Shown: positions 50,385-58,527, counted from the first letter of the stretch. The stretch is 64,000 bases of DNA from Streptomyces hokutonensis (GCF_000376565.1 NZ_BARG01000020.1:1-64000); one strand, 5' to 3'. The notes: generated by a model not told the origin, from the sequence alone. Made by a program: numbers and translations.

Positions 50385-50963
50385 TCAACTGACCCGCTCC
50401 GCGCGGTGCTTGACGCCCGTCAGCTGTACCTCCGTAGGGAGTGCGTCCAGGCCCGCCGATTCGCGGGCGTGGGCCAGGGCGTTGGCCGTCAGGTGGTCGA
50501 GGGCGACTCCGGGGTCCACGTGGGGTTCCAGGCTGAGCCGGACGCGGGCCTCGGGTGCCGTGCGCGTGCCGGCGAGCCGCACGTGCGCGTGGGCCACGCC
50601 GTCCAGGTCGCCCGCGTCGGTGGCGAGGACGCCCTCCAGGGCCCGGCCCCGCAGCAGCGCGCCCTCGCCGTCGCCGGTGCGGACGGCGACCTCGGTGAGC
50701 CGGCGGCGCCGTAGCACCGCGACGAGCCACCACAGGGCCAGCAGGACGACGACGGCGAGCACGGCGAGGACCGTGGGCCACCACCAGCCGTCGTGCCGCC
50801 AGCGGGTCCGCCGGGCGTCGCTCAGCAGGACGTCGTGACGGCCGTCGTAGATCCACCAGGACGGCGGCTTCACGCCCAGCCCGACGGCCAGCACGGAGCC
50901 GCCGAGTACGACCAGCAAGAGACCCACGACACCGGTCACCACACGGTTGACGATCCTGAGCAC
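50385..50963 (-). CDS. amaP: Alkaline shock response membrane anchor protein AmaP
   Basis: 192 residues from GTG at 50963. Two membrane helices (about 8-32 and 60-84: VVGLLLVVLGGSVLAVGL; TVLAVLAVVVLLALWWLVAV) are followed by a soluble domain (EVAVRTGDGEGALLRGRALE) that resembles Asp23. AmaP anchors Asp23 at the membrane in Staphylococcus. It is the last gene of a five-gene minus-strand cluster with two Asp23 proteins. Confidence 0.85.
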   Translation of the reverse strand: MLRIVNRVVTGVVGLLLVVLGGSVLAVGLGVKPPSWWIYDGRHDVLLSDARRTRWRHDGWWWPTVLAVLAVVVLLALWWLVAVLRRRRLTEVAVRTGDGEGALLRGRALEGVLATDAGDLDGVAHAHVRLAGTRTAPEARVRLSLEPHVDPGVALDHLTANALAHARESAGLDALPTEVQLTGVKHRAERVS

Positions 50964-50968
50964 CGGCC

Positions 50969-51643
50969 TCACCTCTTCCGTCCGGAACGGCCGACGTGCA
51001 ACGACAGGGCGGGCGGCCTGGCCAGCCCCAGACCGGTGATCGCGTCGGTGAGCACGGCGTCCAGGTCGGCCCGTACGTCGTCGAGTTCGCGGAAATGGGA
51101 CACCGCGCGGACATCGGCTTTCGTCCGGCTCGTGCGTACCCGCACCGACTGCACGCCCGAGACCTCCATGGCCCGGTCGCGCAGCACCATCGCGGCGGCC
51201 GCGCGTTGCAGGCCCGCGCGGACGTCGGCGTGGGTGCGGCGCATCGGCAGCACCTGGCGCAGGCCGGGCGTGAGCGCCAGCACGATCAGCCAGAGGCCGA
51301 GCACGGCGGCGATGCCGGCGCCGACGAGGACCCAGGTGTCGTCCAGGGGCCGCTGTGCGAGCTGCCGGGTCAGTTCGCGGCGCCAGTGCGCCGAGGGCCG
51401 TTCGGCGCGCACGGCGGTGATGTCGTAGAGCAGGGCGCCCGCGCCGACGAGCAGCAGGGCGGCGACGATGCCCGCGGGAACGCGGCGCGCCGACCAGAAG
51501 CGGCCGTCCTTCCCGCCGCCGTCGACCAGGGGGGCGGGACCGCGGTCCGCCGCCGGGTCGTACCCGCCGGGTCCGGGGTCGGTCTCCTTCTCGATGACCG
51601 GTAGTCGTTGGGTCGTGCCTTCGGAGCCCTGGGGCTCGCTCAT
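50969..51643 (-). CDS. DUF6286-type membrane protein
   Basis: 224 residues. The N-terminal 50 residues are polar (PGPGGYDPAADRGP). Two membrane helices (about 55-73 and 100-120) are followed by a soluble C-terminal domain (THADVRAGLQRAAAAMVLRD; VRVRTSRTKADVRAVSHF) that looks like a diverged Asp23 domain. It is 5 nt before amaP and overlaps the Asp23 gene by 4 nt. Likely an envelope-associated partner of Asp23. Confidence 0.82.
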   Translation of the reverse strand: MSEPQGSEGTTQRLPVIEKETDPGPGGYDPAADRGPAPLVDGGGKDGRFWSARRVPAGIVAALLLVGAGALLYDITAVRAERPSAHWRRELTRQLAQRPLDDTWVLVGAGIAAVLGLWLIVLALTPGLRQVLPMRRTHADVRAGLQRAAAAMVLRDRAMEVSGVQSVRVRTSRTKADVRAVSHFRELDDVRADLDAVLTDAITGLGLARPPALSLHVGRSGRKR

Positions 51644-52032
51644 CGCGTCCTCCCCTGTGCCGCGCCGTGTGCCGGTGCCGGATGCAGCCGTTCCACCTGT
51701 ACGGCGACCTCGGGCACCTCCATGCCCACCAACGCGCGTACCCGCTGAACCACCTGTCGACGCACCCGAAGACAGCGGTCGCCGATGTCGCAGGGATAGT
51801 CGAGTTCGAGGTGCACGCGCACGCGTGCCGTTTCGTGGTGGACGACCACGGTGGCATGCGGTGGCGCGGCGTCCGGGTGCAGCGGTCCGAGGGCCTCGCG
51901 CGCGGCCTGCACGGCGATCTTCGCCACGACCCGGTCGGCGATCCGGGTGGCGCCCCGCTCGCCCGGTGGGACGGCCGCCGGGGGTCTGCCGCGCTCGTCG
52001 ACCGCGCCGCCGGCGCCGCTCACGGACGTCAC
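51640..52032 (-). CDS. Asp23/Gls24 family envelope stress protein
   Basis: 130 residues. The Asp23 core is seen in RIADRVVAKIAVQAAREALG, VVVHHETARVRVHLELDYPC and EVPEVAVQVERLHP. It is a small soluble protein thought to polymerise at the membrane through AmaP and to help with cell-wall stress. It overlaps DUF6286 and the upstream small membrane gene by 4 nt each. One of two Asp23 copies in this cluster. Confidence 0.88.
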   Translation of the reverse strand: MTSVSGAGGAVDERGRPPAAVPPGERGATRIADRVVAKIAVQAAREALGPLHPDAAPPHATVVVHHETARVRVHLELDYPCDIGDRCLRVRRQVVQRVRALVGMEVPEVAVQVERLHPAPAHGAAQGRTR

Positions 52033-52214
52033 CGCCGCCGGTCGTCGCGCGAGCGGAAGAAGTCGCCGAGTTCCAGGTCCCCCTCGAGGAACCGGCCGAC
52101 GACGAACCCGATGGCGCCCAGGGCGGCCACCAGCAGGAACGCGCCGAACCCGCCGAAGTATCCGGCGAAGCCCAGCGCCATTCCGGCGATCATGCCGACC
52201 ACGGCCCTGCTCAT
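52029..52214 (-). CDS. Small membrane protein, DUF2273-like
   Basis: 61 residues with two hydrophobic helices rich in Gly/Ala (MIAGMALGFAGYFGGFGAFL; LLVAALGAIGFVVGRFLEG) and a charged tail GDFFRSRDDRRR. DUF2273 proteins accompany Asp23 in Gram-positive bacteria. It overlaps the downstream Asp23 gene by 4 nt, so translation is coupled. Confidence 0.82.
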   Translation of the reverse strand: MSRAVVGMIAGMALGFAGYFGGFGAFLLVAALGAIGFVVGRFLEGDLELGDFFRSRDDRRR

Positions 52215-52272
52215 CCTGCGCTCCTCAGCTCGTTCGTCGCCCCGCTGTTCGTGGATTCATCCGTCGGCCCGG

Positions 52273-52758
52273 TCACTGGAGCCGGGGCTCCGGTTCGTCG
52301 TCCTCCTCGTCGGGCAGCTTCACGTCGCTGACCGCGATGTTGACCTCGACGACTTCGAGTCCGGTCATCCGCTCCACGGCCGCGATGACGTTCTCCCGTA
52401 CGGCCCGGGCCACATCGGCGATCGACACCCCGTAGTCGACGACGATCTCCAGATCGAGGGCGGTCTGCACCTCGCCGACCTCGGCCTTCACTCCCCGGGA
52501 CACCGACTTCGAACCGCCGGGCACCCGGTCGCGCACGGCCCCGAAGGTGCGGGACAGCCCACTGCCCATGGCATGCACGCCCAGGACGTCCCGCGCGGCC
52601 AGCCCGGCGATCTTCTCCACGACCCCGTCGGCGATGGTCGTACGCCCCCTGGACGCCGGGTCACCCCCGCCGCGCTTGGTGGGGGTCTTACGGGTCTGCA
52701 GCGGCTCCCGCTCGCCGTCGGGGTCCTGCGTCCGGTTCCGCTCCGTCATGTCGGTCAT
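52273..52758 (-). CDS. Asp23/Gls24 family envelope stress protein
   Basis: 161 residues from ATG at 52758, with AAAGGGA upstream. A polar N-terminal tail (about 1-38) precedes the Asp23 domain: TTIADGVVEKIAGLAARDVL, GVKAEVGEVQTALDLEIVVD, VIAAVERMTGLEVVEVNIAV, then an acidic C terminus (EEDDEPEP). It is the first gene of the minus-strand cluster and probably the major Asp23 form. Divergent from the P10-like gene. Confidence 0.93.
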   Translation of the reverse strand: MTDMTERNRTQDPDGEREPLQTRKTPTKRGGGDPASRGRTTIADGVVEKIAGLAARDVLGVHAMGSGLSRTFGAVRDRVPGGSKSVSRGVKAEVGEVQTALDLEIVVDYGVSIADVARAVRENVIAAVERMTGLEVVEVNIAVSDVKLPDEEDDEPEPRLQ

Positions 52759-52845
52759 CGCCGTACGTCCCTTTCGGTCGTCGTCCTTCGACCACGGTAA
52801 GTGCGGTTCCATTCTCCCGCGCCGGGGATGCGGCAGGCTGGAGGA

Positions 52846-53598
52846 ATGACGGCGGACGCATGGACGCGAGTGGTACGGCAGCAGTTGGGGCTCGGCAGGC
52901 TGTTGCCCCTGGGTGACGAGCGGGACGGCGCGTGGATCGCGGAGCGGGCGGCCGAGGCCGTGCTGCGGGGCGTGGCGCGGCATGTACGGGGCGTGCGGCT
53001 GGGCGCGTTGCGCATCGGGCTCGCCGATCCGGAGGACGTGCGCGAGCCCGCCGTACCGGCACCGCCGGGGGCGCTGCCGCCCGGTCCGCTGCGGATCACG
53101 GCCGACTTCGCGGCCGTGGCGACCGAGCCCCTTCCGGAGACCGCGTCCCGGTTGCGCGCGGCGCTGGCGAGGGCCGCTGTGGAGCGCCTCGGGCTGGTGG
53201 TGGCGGAGGTTGATCTACAGGTGACGGCCCTGCTGGACCAAATGGACGACGTTGACCGTGTGGACGATGTGGATCGTTCCGCCGCCGAAGTTGACCATGT
53301 TGATGACCTTGAGCAGATGGTCAACGTTGACGACGGCGGCGAGTCCCTGATCATCGCGGCCGCGCTCGGTGTCCCGGGCGTGACCCGGCTGACCGGAGCG
53401 CTGGGCGGGCTGGGGCGGGCGGTGCACATCGAGGAGCGGCAGGACGAAGGTGCGCTGGCGCGGCTGCACGCGCGCGTGGAGATCGCCGTGCGCGCGGACC
53501 ACCGGGCCGTGGAGGTGGCCCGGGAGGTCCGCGCGAGGGTCGGCGAGGTGCTGCCCGGTCACCCGACCGTGACGGTGCTCGTCACGAGGGTCGGCTGA
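52846..53598 (+). CDS. P10-like protein adjacent to the Asp23 cluster
   Basis: 250 residues from ATG at 52846, with GGAGGA upstream. It has two Asp23-like halves: residues 1-125 (WIAERAAEAVLRGVARHVRG; PLRITADFAAVATEP) and about 165-250 (DEGALARLHARVEIAVRADH). An acidic heptad-like linker rich in Val/Asp (about 127-163: DQMDDVDRVDDVDRSAAEVD) joins them. In Streptomyces it is sometimes labelled nucleopolyhedrovirus P10 family, a poor name probably from the linker. It may be an Asp23 partner; divergent from the Asp23 operon. Confidence 0.7.
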   Translation: MTADAWTRVVRQQLGLGRLLPLGDERDGAWIAERAAEAVLRGVARHVRGVRLGALRIGLADPEDVREPAVPAPPGALPPGPLRITADFAAVATEPLPETASRLRAALARAAVERLGLVVAEVDLQVTALLDQMDDVDRVDDVDRSAAEVDHVDDLEQMVNVDDGGESLIIAAALGVPGVTRLTGALGGLGRAVHIEERQDEGALARLHARVEIAVRADHRAVEVAREVRARVGEVLPGHPTVTVLVTRVG

Positions 53599-53631
53599 AC
53601 CGCGGTCGGCCGAACCGCTGTCGGCCGGCGC

Positions 53632-54444
53632 CTATTCGCCGACGCCGGCGAGGTCCCGCAGCCGTCGGGCCTGGGCGGCGCGCTCGGCGGCGCGCTGGTC
53701 GTCGTACGTACGCCCCTGGACGCCCTGGAGCAGCGCCTTGGTCTCGATGACGGCGTCGCGCGGCGCGGCCAGCAGGGCCGTCGCGAGCTCGCGCACGGTG
53801 TTGTCGACCTGGTCGGCGGGCACGGCGATGTTCGCCAGGCCGGTGCTCACCGCCTCCTCGGCCGCGACGAAGCGCCCGGTCGCGCAGATCTCCAACGCGC
53901 GGGCGTAGCCGACGAGCCCCACGAGCGGGTGGGTGCCGGTCAGGTCGGGCACCAGTCCGAGGCTGGTCTCGCGCATGGCGAACTGCACATCGTCGGCGAC
54001 GACGCGCAGGTCACAGGCGAGGGCGAGCTGGAAGCCGGCCCCGATGGCATGGCCCTGCACGGCGGCGATGGACACGATGTCGCTCCGTCGCCACCAGGTG
54101 AAGCCCGCCTGGTACCCGGCGATGGCCTCGTCCAGCACGGCGTCGTCGCTGTGCGCGAGGTCGATGAACGACGGTTCGCCGTCGAAGCCCTCGGGCGTGA
54201 ACGCCTGCCGGTCGAGGCCGGCCGAGAAGGACTTGCCCTCGGCACGCAGCACCACGACACGGACGGAGCCCGGCAGCAACCGCCCGGCCTCCGCCAACGC
54301 CCGCCACAGAGCGGGACTTTGGGCGTTGCGCTTGGCCGGGTTGGTCAGCGTCACCGTGGCGATCGCGTCGTCGACGGTGAGCCGTACGCCGTCCTTGTCG
54401 AGTACGGGACCGAGGTCCTTGTCGTCCTGTTCGGGCGAAGCCAT
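53632..54444 (-). CDS. Enoyl-CoA hydratase/isomerase family protein
   Basis: 270 residues. The crotonase fold is seen in AIATVTLTNPAKRNAQS, VVVLRAEGKSFSAGLDRQAF (first oxyanion region), AAVQGHAIGAGFQLALACDL (second oxyanion region) and RETSLGLVPDLTGTHPLVGL. The Glu position that would make a hydratase is not obvious, so isomerase or another crotonase activity is possible. It sits downstream of gbn on the same strand, beyond a terminator. Confidence 0.92.
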   Translation of the reverse strand: MASPEQDDKDLGPVLDKDGVRLTVDDAIATVTLTNPAKRNAQSPALWRALAEAGRLLPGSVRVVVLRAEGKSFSAGLDRQAFTPEGFDGEPSFIDLAHSDDAVLDEAIAGYQAGFTWWRRSDIVSIAAVQGHAIGAGFQLALACDLRVVADDVQFAMRETSLGLVPDLTGTHPLVGLVGYARALEICATGRFVAAEEAVSTGLANIAVPADQVDNTVRELATALLAAPRDAVIETKALLQGVQGRTYDDQRAAERAAQARRLRDLAGVGE

Positions 54445-54499
54445 GGGGCGCCTCCGATGTGTGCGGTCAACAGAGCAGAGCTAAGTGACTGCACAGTAA

Positions 54500-54531
54500 C
54501 CACCCGGCCGGTCAGTCGTCCGACCGGGTGG
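54500..54531 (-). terminator. Terminator hairpin after gbn
   Basis: CCACCCGGCCGG pairs with CCGACCGGGTGG (one mismatch) around TCAGTCGT, 31 nt past the gbn stop on the minus strand. Confidence 0.65.
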
Positions 54532-54561
54532 CCACCATCGAAGCCGTCGAGCCGCTCGGGA

Positions 54562-54780
54562 TCAGGCCGAAGCCTTCTTGCCCCGGGTCGCCCCGCCACG
54601 CCCACGAAGCGTGACGCCCGACTCACTGAGCATCCGGTGGACGAAGCCATACGAGCGGCCGGTTTCCTCGGCCAGCGCTCGGATGCTCGCACCGGAGTCG
54701 TACTTCTTCTTCAGGTCTGCCGCGAGCTTGTCGCGCGCGGCGCCGGTTACCCGGCTGCCCTTCTTCAGAGTCTCGGCCAC
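54562..54780 (-). CDS. gbn: Small nucleoid-associated protein Gbn (GATC-binding)
   Basis: 72 residues. It begins MAETLKKGSRVTGAARDKLA and has a helix-turn-helix (GASIRALAEETGRSYGFVHR) and a basic Gly/Arg/Lys-rich tail (RGRGGATRGKKASA). From memory this matches S. coelicolor SCO1839, reported by van Wezel and colleagues as Gbn, a GATC-binding nucleoid protein that influences development and antibiotic production. It is its own transcript with an unusual GATC-dense upstream region. Confidence 0.92.
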   Translation of the reverse strand: MAETLKKGSRVTGAARDKLAADLKKKYDSGASIRALAEETGRSYGFVHRMLSESGVTLRGRGGATRGKKASA

Positions 54781-55130
54781 CCGTGCCTCCTCATGGGAAG
54801 TGCGCTCTTGGTCTCCTCATGATCACCCCTCCAAGCGTTCATGGCCACCCATTCGGCAAGGTCCGTAAGACAAGGTTTTGACGACAGGAGCGCGTCCCCA
54901 CAAGTGGAATATGGAATTCCAGACGATCGTGTCCGCACGGCCGAACGAGTCGCTCCGCGAAATACCTGGTCAGAGACGCGGAACGGCCGAGCCCTTGTCG
55001 ATAAAGGACTCGGCCGGAAAATTGATGTAGGACACACCTCGGTACGAGGAGATCTCACACAGATGGTGGATCACCGGTAGGCCGAATGATCCATACGCCG
55101 TGGATCAAGCATTCGATCAAGCCGGTTCGA
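54781..55130. promoter_or_regulatory. gbn upstream region with clustered GATC sites
   Basis: 350 bp, lower in GC than its neighbours and without a convincing gene. GATC begins at 54821, 54925, 55051, 55069, 55088, 55103, 55115 and 55129 (and 55148 just inside the ABC-F gene). The last seven fall within 101 bp, spaced 12-19 bp. The region also holds a hairpin at 54984-55016. The cluster is a candidate Gbn autoregulation site, but it is also the 3' flank of the ABC-F gene. Confidence 0.5.
54984..55016 (-). terminator. Hairpin downstream of the ABC-F gene
   Basis: CGGCCGAGCCCTT pairs with AAGGACTCGGCCG (one mismatch) around GTCGATA, 115 nt past the ABC-F stop on the minus strand. Probable terminator. 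Confidence 0.5.
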
Positions 55131-56729
55131 TCAGGCCAGGGCGACAAGATCCGCGTAGTCCGCGCCCCACAGGTCCTCGACGCCGTCCGGCAGCAGGATG
55201 ATCCGCTCCGGCTGCAAAGCCTCCACGGCACCCTCGTCGTGGGTGACGAGGACGACGGCGCCCTTGTAGGTGCGCAGCGCCCCGAGGATCTCCGCGCGGC
55301 TGGCCAGGTCGAGGTTGTTCGTCGGCTCGTCCAGGAGCAGGACGTTCGCCGAGGACACCACCAGGGTGGCGAGCGCGAGACGGGTCTTCTCGCCGCCGGA
55401 GAGGACCCCGGCGGGCTTGTCGACGTCGTCGCCCGAGAACAGGAAGGAGCCGAGCGTCTTGCGGACCTCGACCAAGTCCAGGTCGGGGGCGGCGGAGCGC
55501 ATGTTCTCCAGGACCGTGCGCTCCGGGTCGAGGGTCTCGTGCTCCTGCGCGTAGTAGCCGAGCTTGAGGCCGTGGCCCGGGATGACCTCTCCGGTGTCCG
55601 GCTCCTCGACACCGCCGAGGAGCTTCAGGAGGGTCGTCTTGCCGGCGCCGTTCAGGCCGAGGATGACGACGCGCGAGCCCTTGTCGATGGCCAGGTCGAC
55701 GTCGGTGAAGATCTCCAGGGAGCCGTACGACTTCGACAGGCCCTCCGCCATGAGCGGGGTCTTGCCGCAGGGCGAGGGCTCCGGGAAGCGCAGCTTGGCG
55801 ACCTTGTCGGAGACACGCACCGCTTCCAGTCCGGCGAGGAGTCGGTCGGCGCGCTTGGCCATGTTCTGCGCGGCGACCGTCTTGGTGGCCTTGGCGCGCA
55901 TCTTGTCGGCCTGCGAGTGCAGGGCGGCGGCCTTCTTCTCGGCGTTCTGCCGCTCGCGCTTGCGGCGCTTCTCGTCGGCCTCGCGCTGCTGCTGGTAGAG
56001 CTTCCAGCCCATGTTGTAGACATCGATCTGGGCGCGGTTGGCGTCGAGGTAGAACACCTTGTTGACGACGGTCTCGACGAGGTCGGCGTCGTGGGAGATC
56101 ACGATGAAGCCGCCGCGGTACGTCTTCAGGTAGTCGCGCAGCCAGACGATCGAGTCGGCGTCGAGGTGGTTCGTCGGCTCGTCGAGCAGGAGCGTGTCCG
56201 CGTCGGAGAACAGGATGCGGGCCAGCTCGATACGGCGGCGCTGACCACCGGAGAGCGTGTGCAGGGGCTGGCCGAGCACACGGTCGGGCAGGTTCAGCGC
56301 GGCGGCGATGGTGGCGGCCTCGGCCTCGGCGGAGTAGCCGCCCTTGGTGAGGAACTCGGTCTCCTGGCGCTCGTACTGGCGCATGGCCTTGTCGCGGGTG
56401 GCGCCGCTGCCGTTGGCGATGCGCTGTTCGTTCTCCCGCATCTTGCGGATCAGGGTGTCCAGGCCGCGCGCGGAGAGGATGCGGTCGCTGGCGAGCACAT
56501 CCAGGTCGCCGGTGCGGGGGTCCTGGGGGAGGTAGCCGACCTCGCCGGAGCGGGTGACGGTGCCGCCGGCGGGCTGGCCCTCACCGGCCAGGACCTTGGT
56601 CAGGGTGGTCTTGCCGGCGCCGTTGCGGCCGACGAGACCGATGCGGTCGCCCTTGGCGATGCGGAAGGTCGCGGACTCGATGAGGACGCGGGCACCGGCA
56701 CGTAGCTCGATACCGGAGGCGGAGATCAC
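55131..56729 (-). CDS. ABC-F family ATPase (translation/antibiotic-protection type)
   Basis: 532 residues from GTG at 56729, which gives the conserved [17 protein letters not shown] start. Two ABC domains: [17 protein letters not shown] with [16 protein letters not shown] and [14 protein letters not shown]; then [16 protein letters not shown] with [16 protein letters not shown] and [15 protein letters not shown] Lys/Arg-rich linker ([20 protein letters not shown]) joins them. There are no membrane helices, so ABC-F rather than a transporter. Homologue of SCO1840 by memory; housekeeping ribosome factor or protection protein cannot be told apart. A possible leader peptide lies 58 nt upstream. 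Confidence 0.92.
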   Translation of the reverse strand: MISASGIELRAGARVLIESATFRIAKGDRIGLVGRNGAGKTTLTKVLAGEGQPAGGTVTRSGEVGYLPQDPRTGDLDVLASDRILSARGLDTLIRKMRENEQRIANGSGATRDKAMRQYERQETEFLTKGGYSAEAEAATIAAALNLPDRVLGQPLHTLSGGQRRRIELARILFSDADTLLLDEPTNHLDADSIVWLRDYLKTYRGGFIVISHDADLVETVVNKVFYLDANRAQIDVYNMGWKLYQQQREADEKRRKRERQNAEKKAAALHSQADKMRAKATKTVAAQNMAKRADRLLAGLEAVRVSDKVAKLRFPEPSPCGKTPLMAEGLSKSYGSLEIFTDVDLAIDKGSRVVILGLNGAGKTTLLKLLGGVEEPDTGEVIPGHGLKLGYYAQEHETLDPERTVLENMRSAAPDLDLVEVRKTLGSFLFSGDDVDKPAGVLSGGEKTRLALATLVVSSANVLLLDEPTNNLDLASRAEILGALRTYKGAVVLVTHDEGAVEALQPERIILLPDGVEDLWGADYADLVALA

Positions 56730-56787
56730 GGTCAGACTCCAGAGCGGGGTCGTAGGCGGAAGGGGCGGCTGAGGACGTTCCCGCCGT

Positions 56788-56811
56788 CTAATGCGCGAGG
56801 AGAATGGCCAT
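56788..56811 (-). CDS. Candidate leaderless leader peptide MAILLAH before ABC-F
   Basis: An ATG at 56811 opens a seven-codon frame MAILLAH ending TAG, 58 nt before the ABC-F start. A -10-like TAGACT (56818-56823) ends 6 nt before the ATG, so transcription would start at or next to the A of the ATG. That is the usual actinobacterial leaderless layout. Regulatory leader peptides are common before ABC-F and resistance genes. No attenuator hairpin is clear, so this is a suggestion only. Confidence 0.35.
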   Translation of the reverse strand: MAILLAH

Positions 56812-56817
56812 GGGCCA

Positions 56818-56823
56818 AGTCTA
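56818..56823 (-). promoter_or_regulatory. -10-like element TAGACT of the ABC-F gene
   Basis: TAGACT on the minus strand matches the Streptomyces -10 consensus. About 17 bp further upstream is an A tract rather than TTGACA, so the -35 is weak. Distance to the short ATG is 6 nt. The wider gap 56730-57092 holds no other gene. Confidence 0.4.
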
Positions 56824-57092
56824 ACGGGCGGGTGCAAGCGTTTTTTCTGTCTACGGCGGGCCGCTGCCCGGGGCGTGCGGCCCGGGGTGATCCGGCCCAC
56901 ATGGTCCACGGCGATGAGCTGGGCGGTCCGGGCCGGCGCCCGGAAACGGCCGGGCGACGAGCGGTGCCGCGCCGTGACGAACGGCACGCGCGCATAGCGG
57001 GCGTCGCCCGTTCGGACGCTTGCCCGGCGCCGCATCGGGGGCGGCGGGCGAGGATGGCGCCAGGGGGTCCACACGCGCGGAGAGCGGGGCCC

Positions 57093-57983
57093 ATGCAGTT
57101 CGACGACGACGCCGATCTGGACACCTCCGAGGTGCAGGACGTGCGCGGCAGCCGGATTCCCGGCGGGCGCGCGACCGTGGGCGGAGGCCTCGCGGGGCTG
57201 ATCGCACTGCTCCTGGGGCTGTTCTTCGGTGTCGGCCCCGACAACCTGGGGTTGTCGTCGGGCAGCGACTCACCGGCGGCGACCGCGTCCTCGCTGGCCC
57301 AGGTGCAGTCGTCCTGCCGTACCGGACAGGACGCGAACACCAAGGAGGACTGCCGCATCGTGGCGGTGGTCAACAGCGTGCAGGACTTCTGGGCGCAGGA
57401 GTTCGCGCGGCGCGGCGGGACGTACACCCGCTCCCCCACGGTCTTCTTCAGCGGGCAGGTCGCCACCGCGTGCGGGACGGCGACCTCGGCGGTGGGGCCG
57501 TTCTACTGTCCGGGCGACCGGAAGGTCTATCTGGACCTGGGGTTCTTCGACGAGCTGCGGACGAAGTTCGGCTCCAGCGGCGGCCCGTTCGCGCAGGCGT
57601 ATGTCGTGGCCCACGAGTACGGGCACCACGTGCAGGACCTGATGGGCACGCTCGGCAGGGCGCAGGACGGACGGACCGGCGCGAACAGCAACGCGGTGCG
57701 GGTGGAGTTGCAGGCGGACTGCTACGCGGGGGTCTGGGCGCATCACGCGACGACCACGAAGGACGAGTCGACCGGGCGGCCGCTGATCACCAGTCTCACG
57801 GAGGCCGACATCCGGGACGGGCTGGACGCGGCGGCGGCCGTGGGCGACGACCGGATCCAGGAGCGGTTCCAGGGCCGGGTCACGCCGGAGACCTGGACGC
57901 ACGGGTCGGCGGCGCAGCGGCAGCAGTGGTTCTACGAGGGTTACCGGACCGGTGACATGGCGCGGTGCGACACCTTCCGCTGA
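57093..57983 (+). CDS. YpfJ-type neutral zinc metallopeptidase
   Basis: 296 residues from ATG at 57093 ([20 protein letters not shown]); the longer upstream frame is not supported. One membrane helix (about 32-48) is followed by an external domain. The zincin motif HEYGHH lies at 174-179 in [15 protein letters not shown], and the third ligand region is [15 protein letters not shown]. This is the YpfJ/KPN_02809 family. Four cysteines suggest disulfides. The substrate is unknown. Single-gene unit. Confidence 0.92.
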   Translation: MQFDDDADLDTSEVQDVRGSRIPGGRATVGGGLAGLIALLLGLFFGVGPDNLGLSSGSDSPAATASSLAQVQSSCRTGQDANTKEDCRIVAVVNSVQDFWAQEFARRGGTYTRSPTVFFSGQVATACGTATSAVGPFYCPGDRKVYLDLGFFDELRTKFGSSGGPFAQAYVVAHEYGHHVQDLMGTLGRAQDGRTGANSNAVRVELQADCYAGVWAHHATTTKDESTGRPLITSLTEADIRDGLDAAAAVGDDRIQERFQGRVTPETWTHGSAAQRQQWFYEGYRTGDMARCDTFR

Positions 57984-58074
57984 CGGCCGTTCCGCCGGTT
58001 CGCGGGGCGTTGTCAGTGGCGGGTGCAAGACTCGTCGAAAGCGATCAAAGCGGCGAAAACGCCAAGAGGACCCG

Positions 58075-58521
58075 ATGCACAAGGAAGTGATCGGCATGGC
58101 AGCCAAGGACAGCGGGCGTCCCAGCATCTACCCGTCCCTGCTCTACACGGACGCGAAGGCGGCGATCCGGCAGCTCACGGAGGCCTTCGGCTTCACCGAA
58201 CTCGCGGTGTACGAGGGCGAGGACGGCTCGGTGATGCACGCCGAGCTGACGCAGGGCAACGGCGCGGTGATGCTCGGCTCCAAGGGCCGGGGCGGGCGTT
58301 TCGACGAGGCGATGAAGAGCGCGGGACCCGTCGGGGTGTACCTCGTCGTGGACGACGTCGACGCCCACCACCGACGGGCCGTGGAGCACGGCGCGGAGAT
58401 CCTGATGCCCCCGACGGACCAGGACTACGGATCCCGGGACTACATGGCCCGGGACATCGAGGGCAACATCTGGAGCTTCGGTACCTACGCCCCGGGGATA
58501 CCGGGGACGGCGGGCGCCTGA
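58075..58521 (+). CDS. VOC-superfamily (glyoxalase/bleomycin-resistance-like) protein
   Basis: 148 residues from ATG at 58075, with AAGAGGA 6 nt upstream; ATG at 58096 is an alternative. The fold is a paired beta-alpha-beta-beta-beta unit: SIYPSLLYTDAKAAIRQLTE and VGVYLVVDDVDAHHRRAVEH, ending DIEGNIWSFGTY. The usual metal residues are partly present (His in VMHAEL, Glu in DIEG). The ligand is unknown. Convergent with the hypothetical gene, 6 nt apart. Confidence 0.9.
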   Translation: MHKEVIGMAAKDSGRPSIYPSLLYTDAKAAIRQLTEAFGFTELAVYEGEDGSVMHAELTQGNGAVMLGSKGRGGRFDEAMKSAGPVGVYLVVDDVDAHHRRAVEHGAEILMPPTDQDYGSRDYMARDIEGNIWSFGTYAPGIPGTAGA

Positions 58522-58527
58522 CCCCGG

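Larger units (their letters stand above)
10407..53477. repeat. Iterated palindrome ACGCGCGCGT (20 dispersed copies)
   Basis: First bases of the 10-bp copies found by eye: 10407, 10495, 11008, 18319, 21258, 22384, 24427, 26292, 35728, 37348, 39137, 40736, 41376, 42678, 44055, 44424, 45482, 45927, 46080 and 53468. Fifteen are extended to CACGCGCGCGTG; the exceptions are 11008, 37348, 41376, 45927 and 46080. Nineteen lie inside genes and one (45482) is intergenic. In the encoded proteins they appear as HARV, RARA or TRAW, that is, in all three codon phases, so no single peptide motif explains them. The entry spans first to last copy; DNA between copies is ordinary. Confidence 0.8.

Noticed and set aside
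54841..55080. 79-codon plus-strand frame between gbn and ABC-F
   Set aside because: No ribosome site, poor third-position bias and no recognisable domain. The region looks regulatory.
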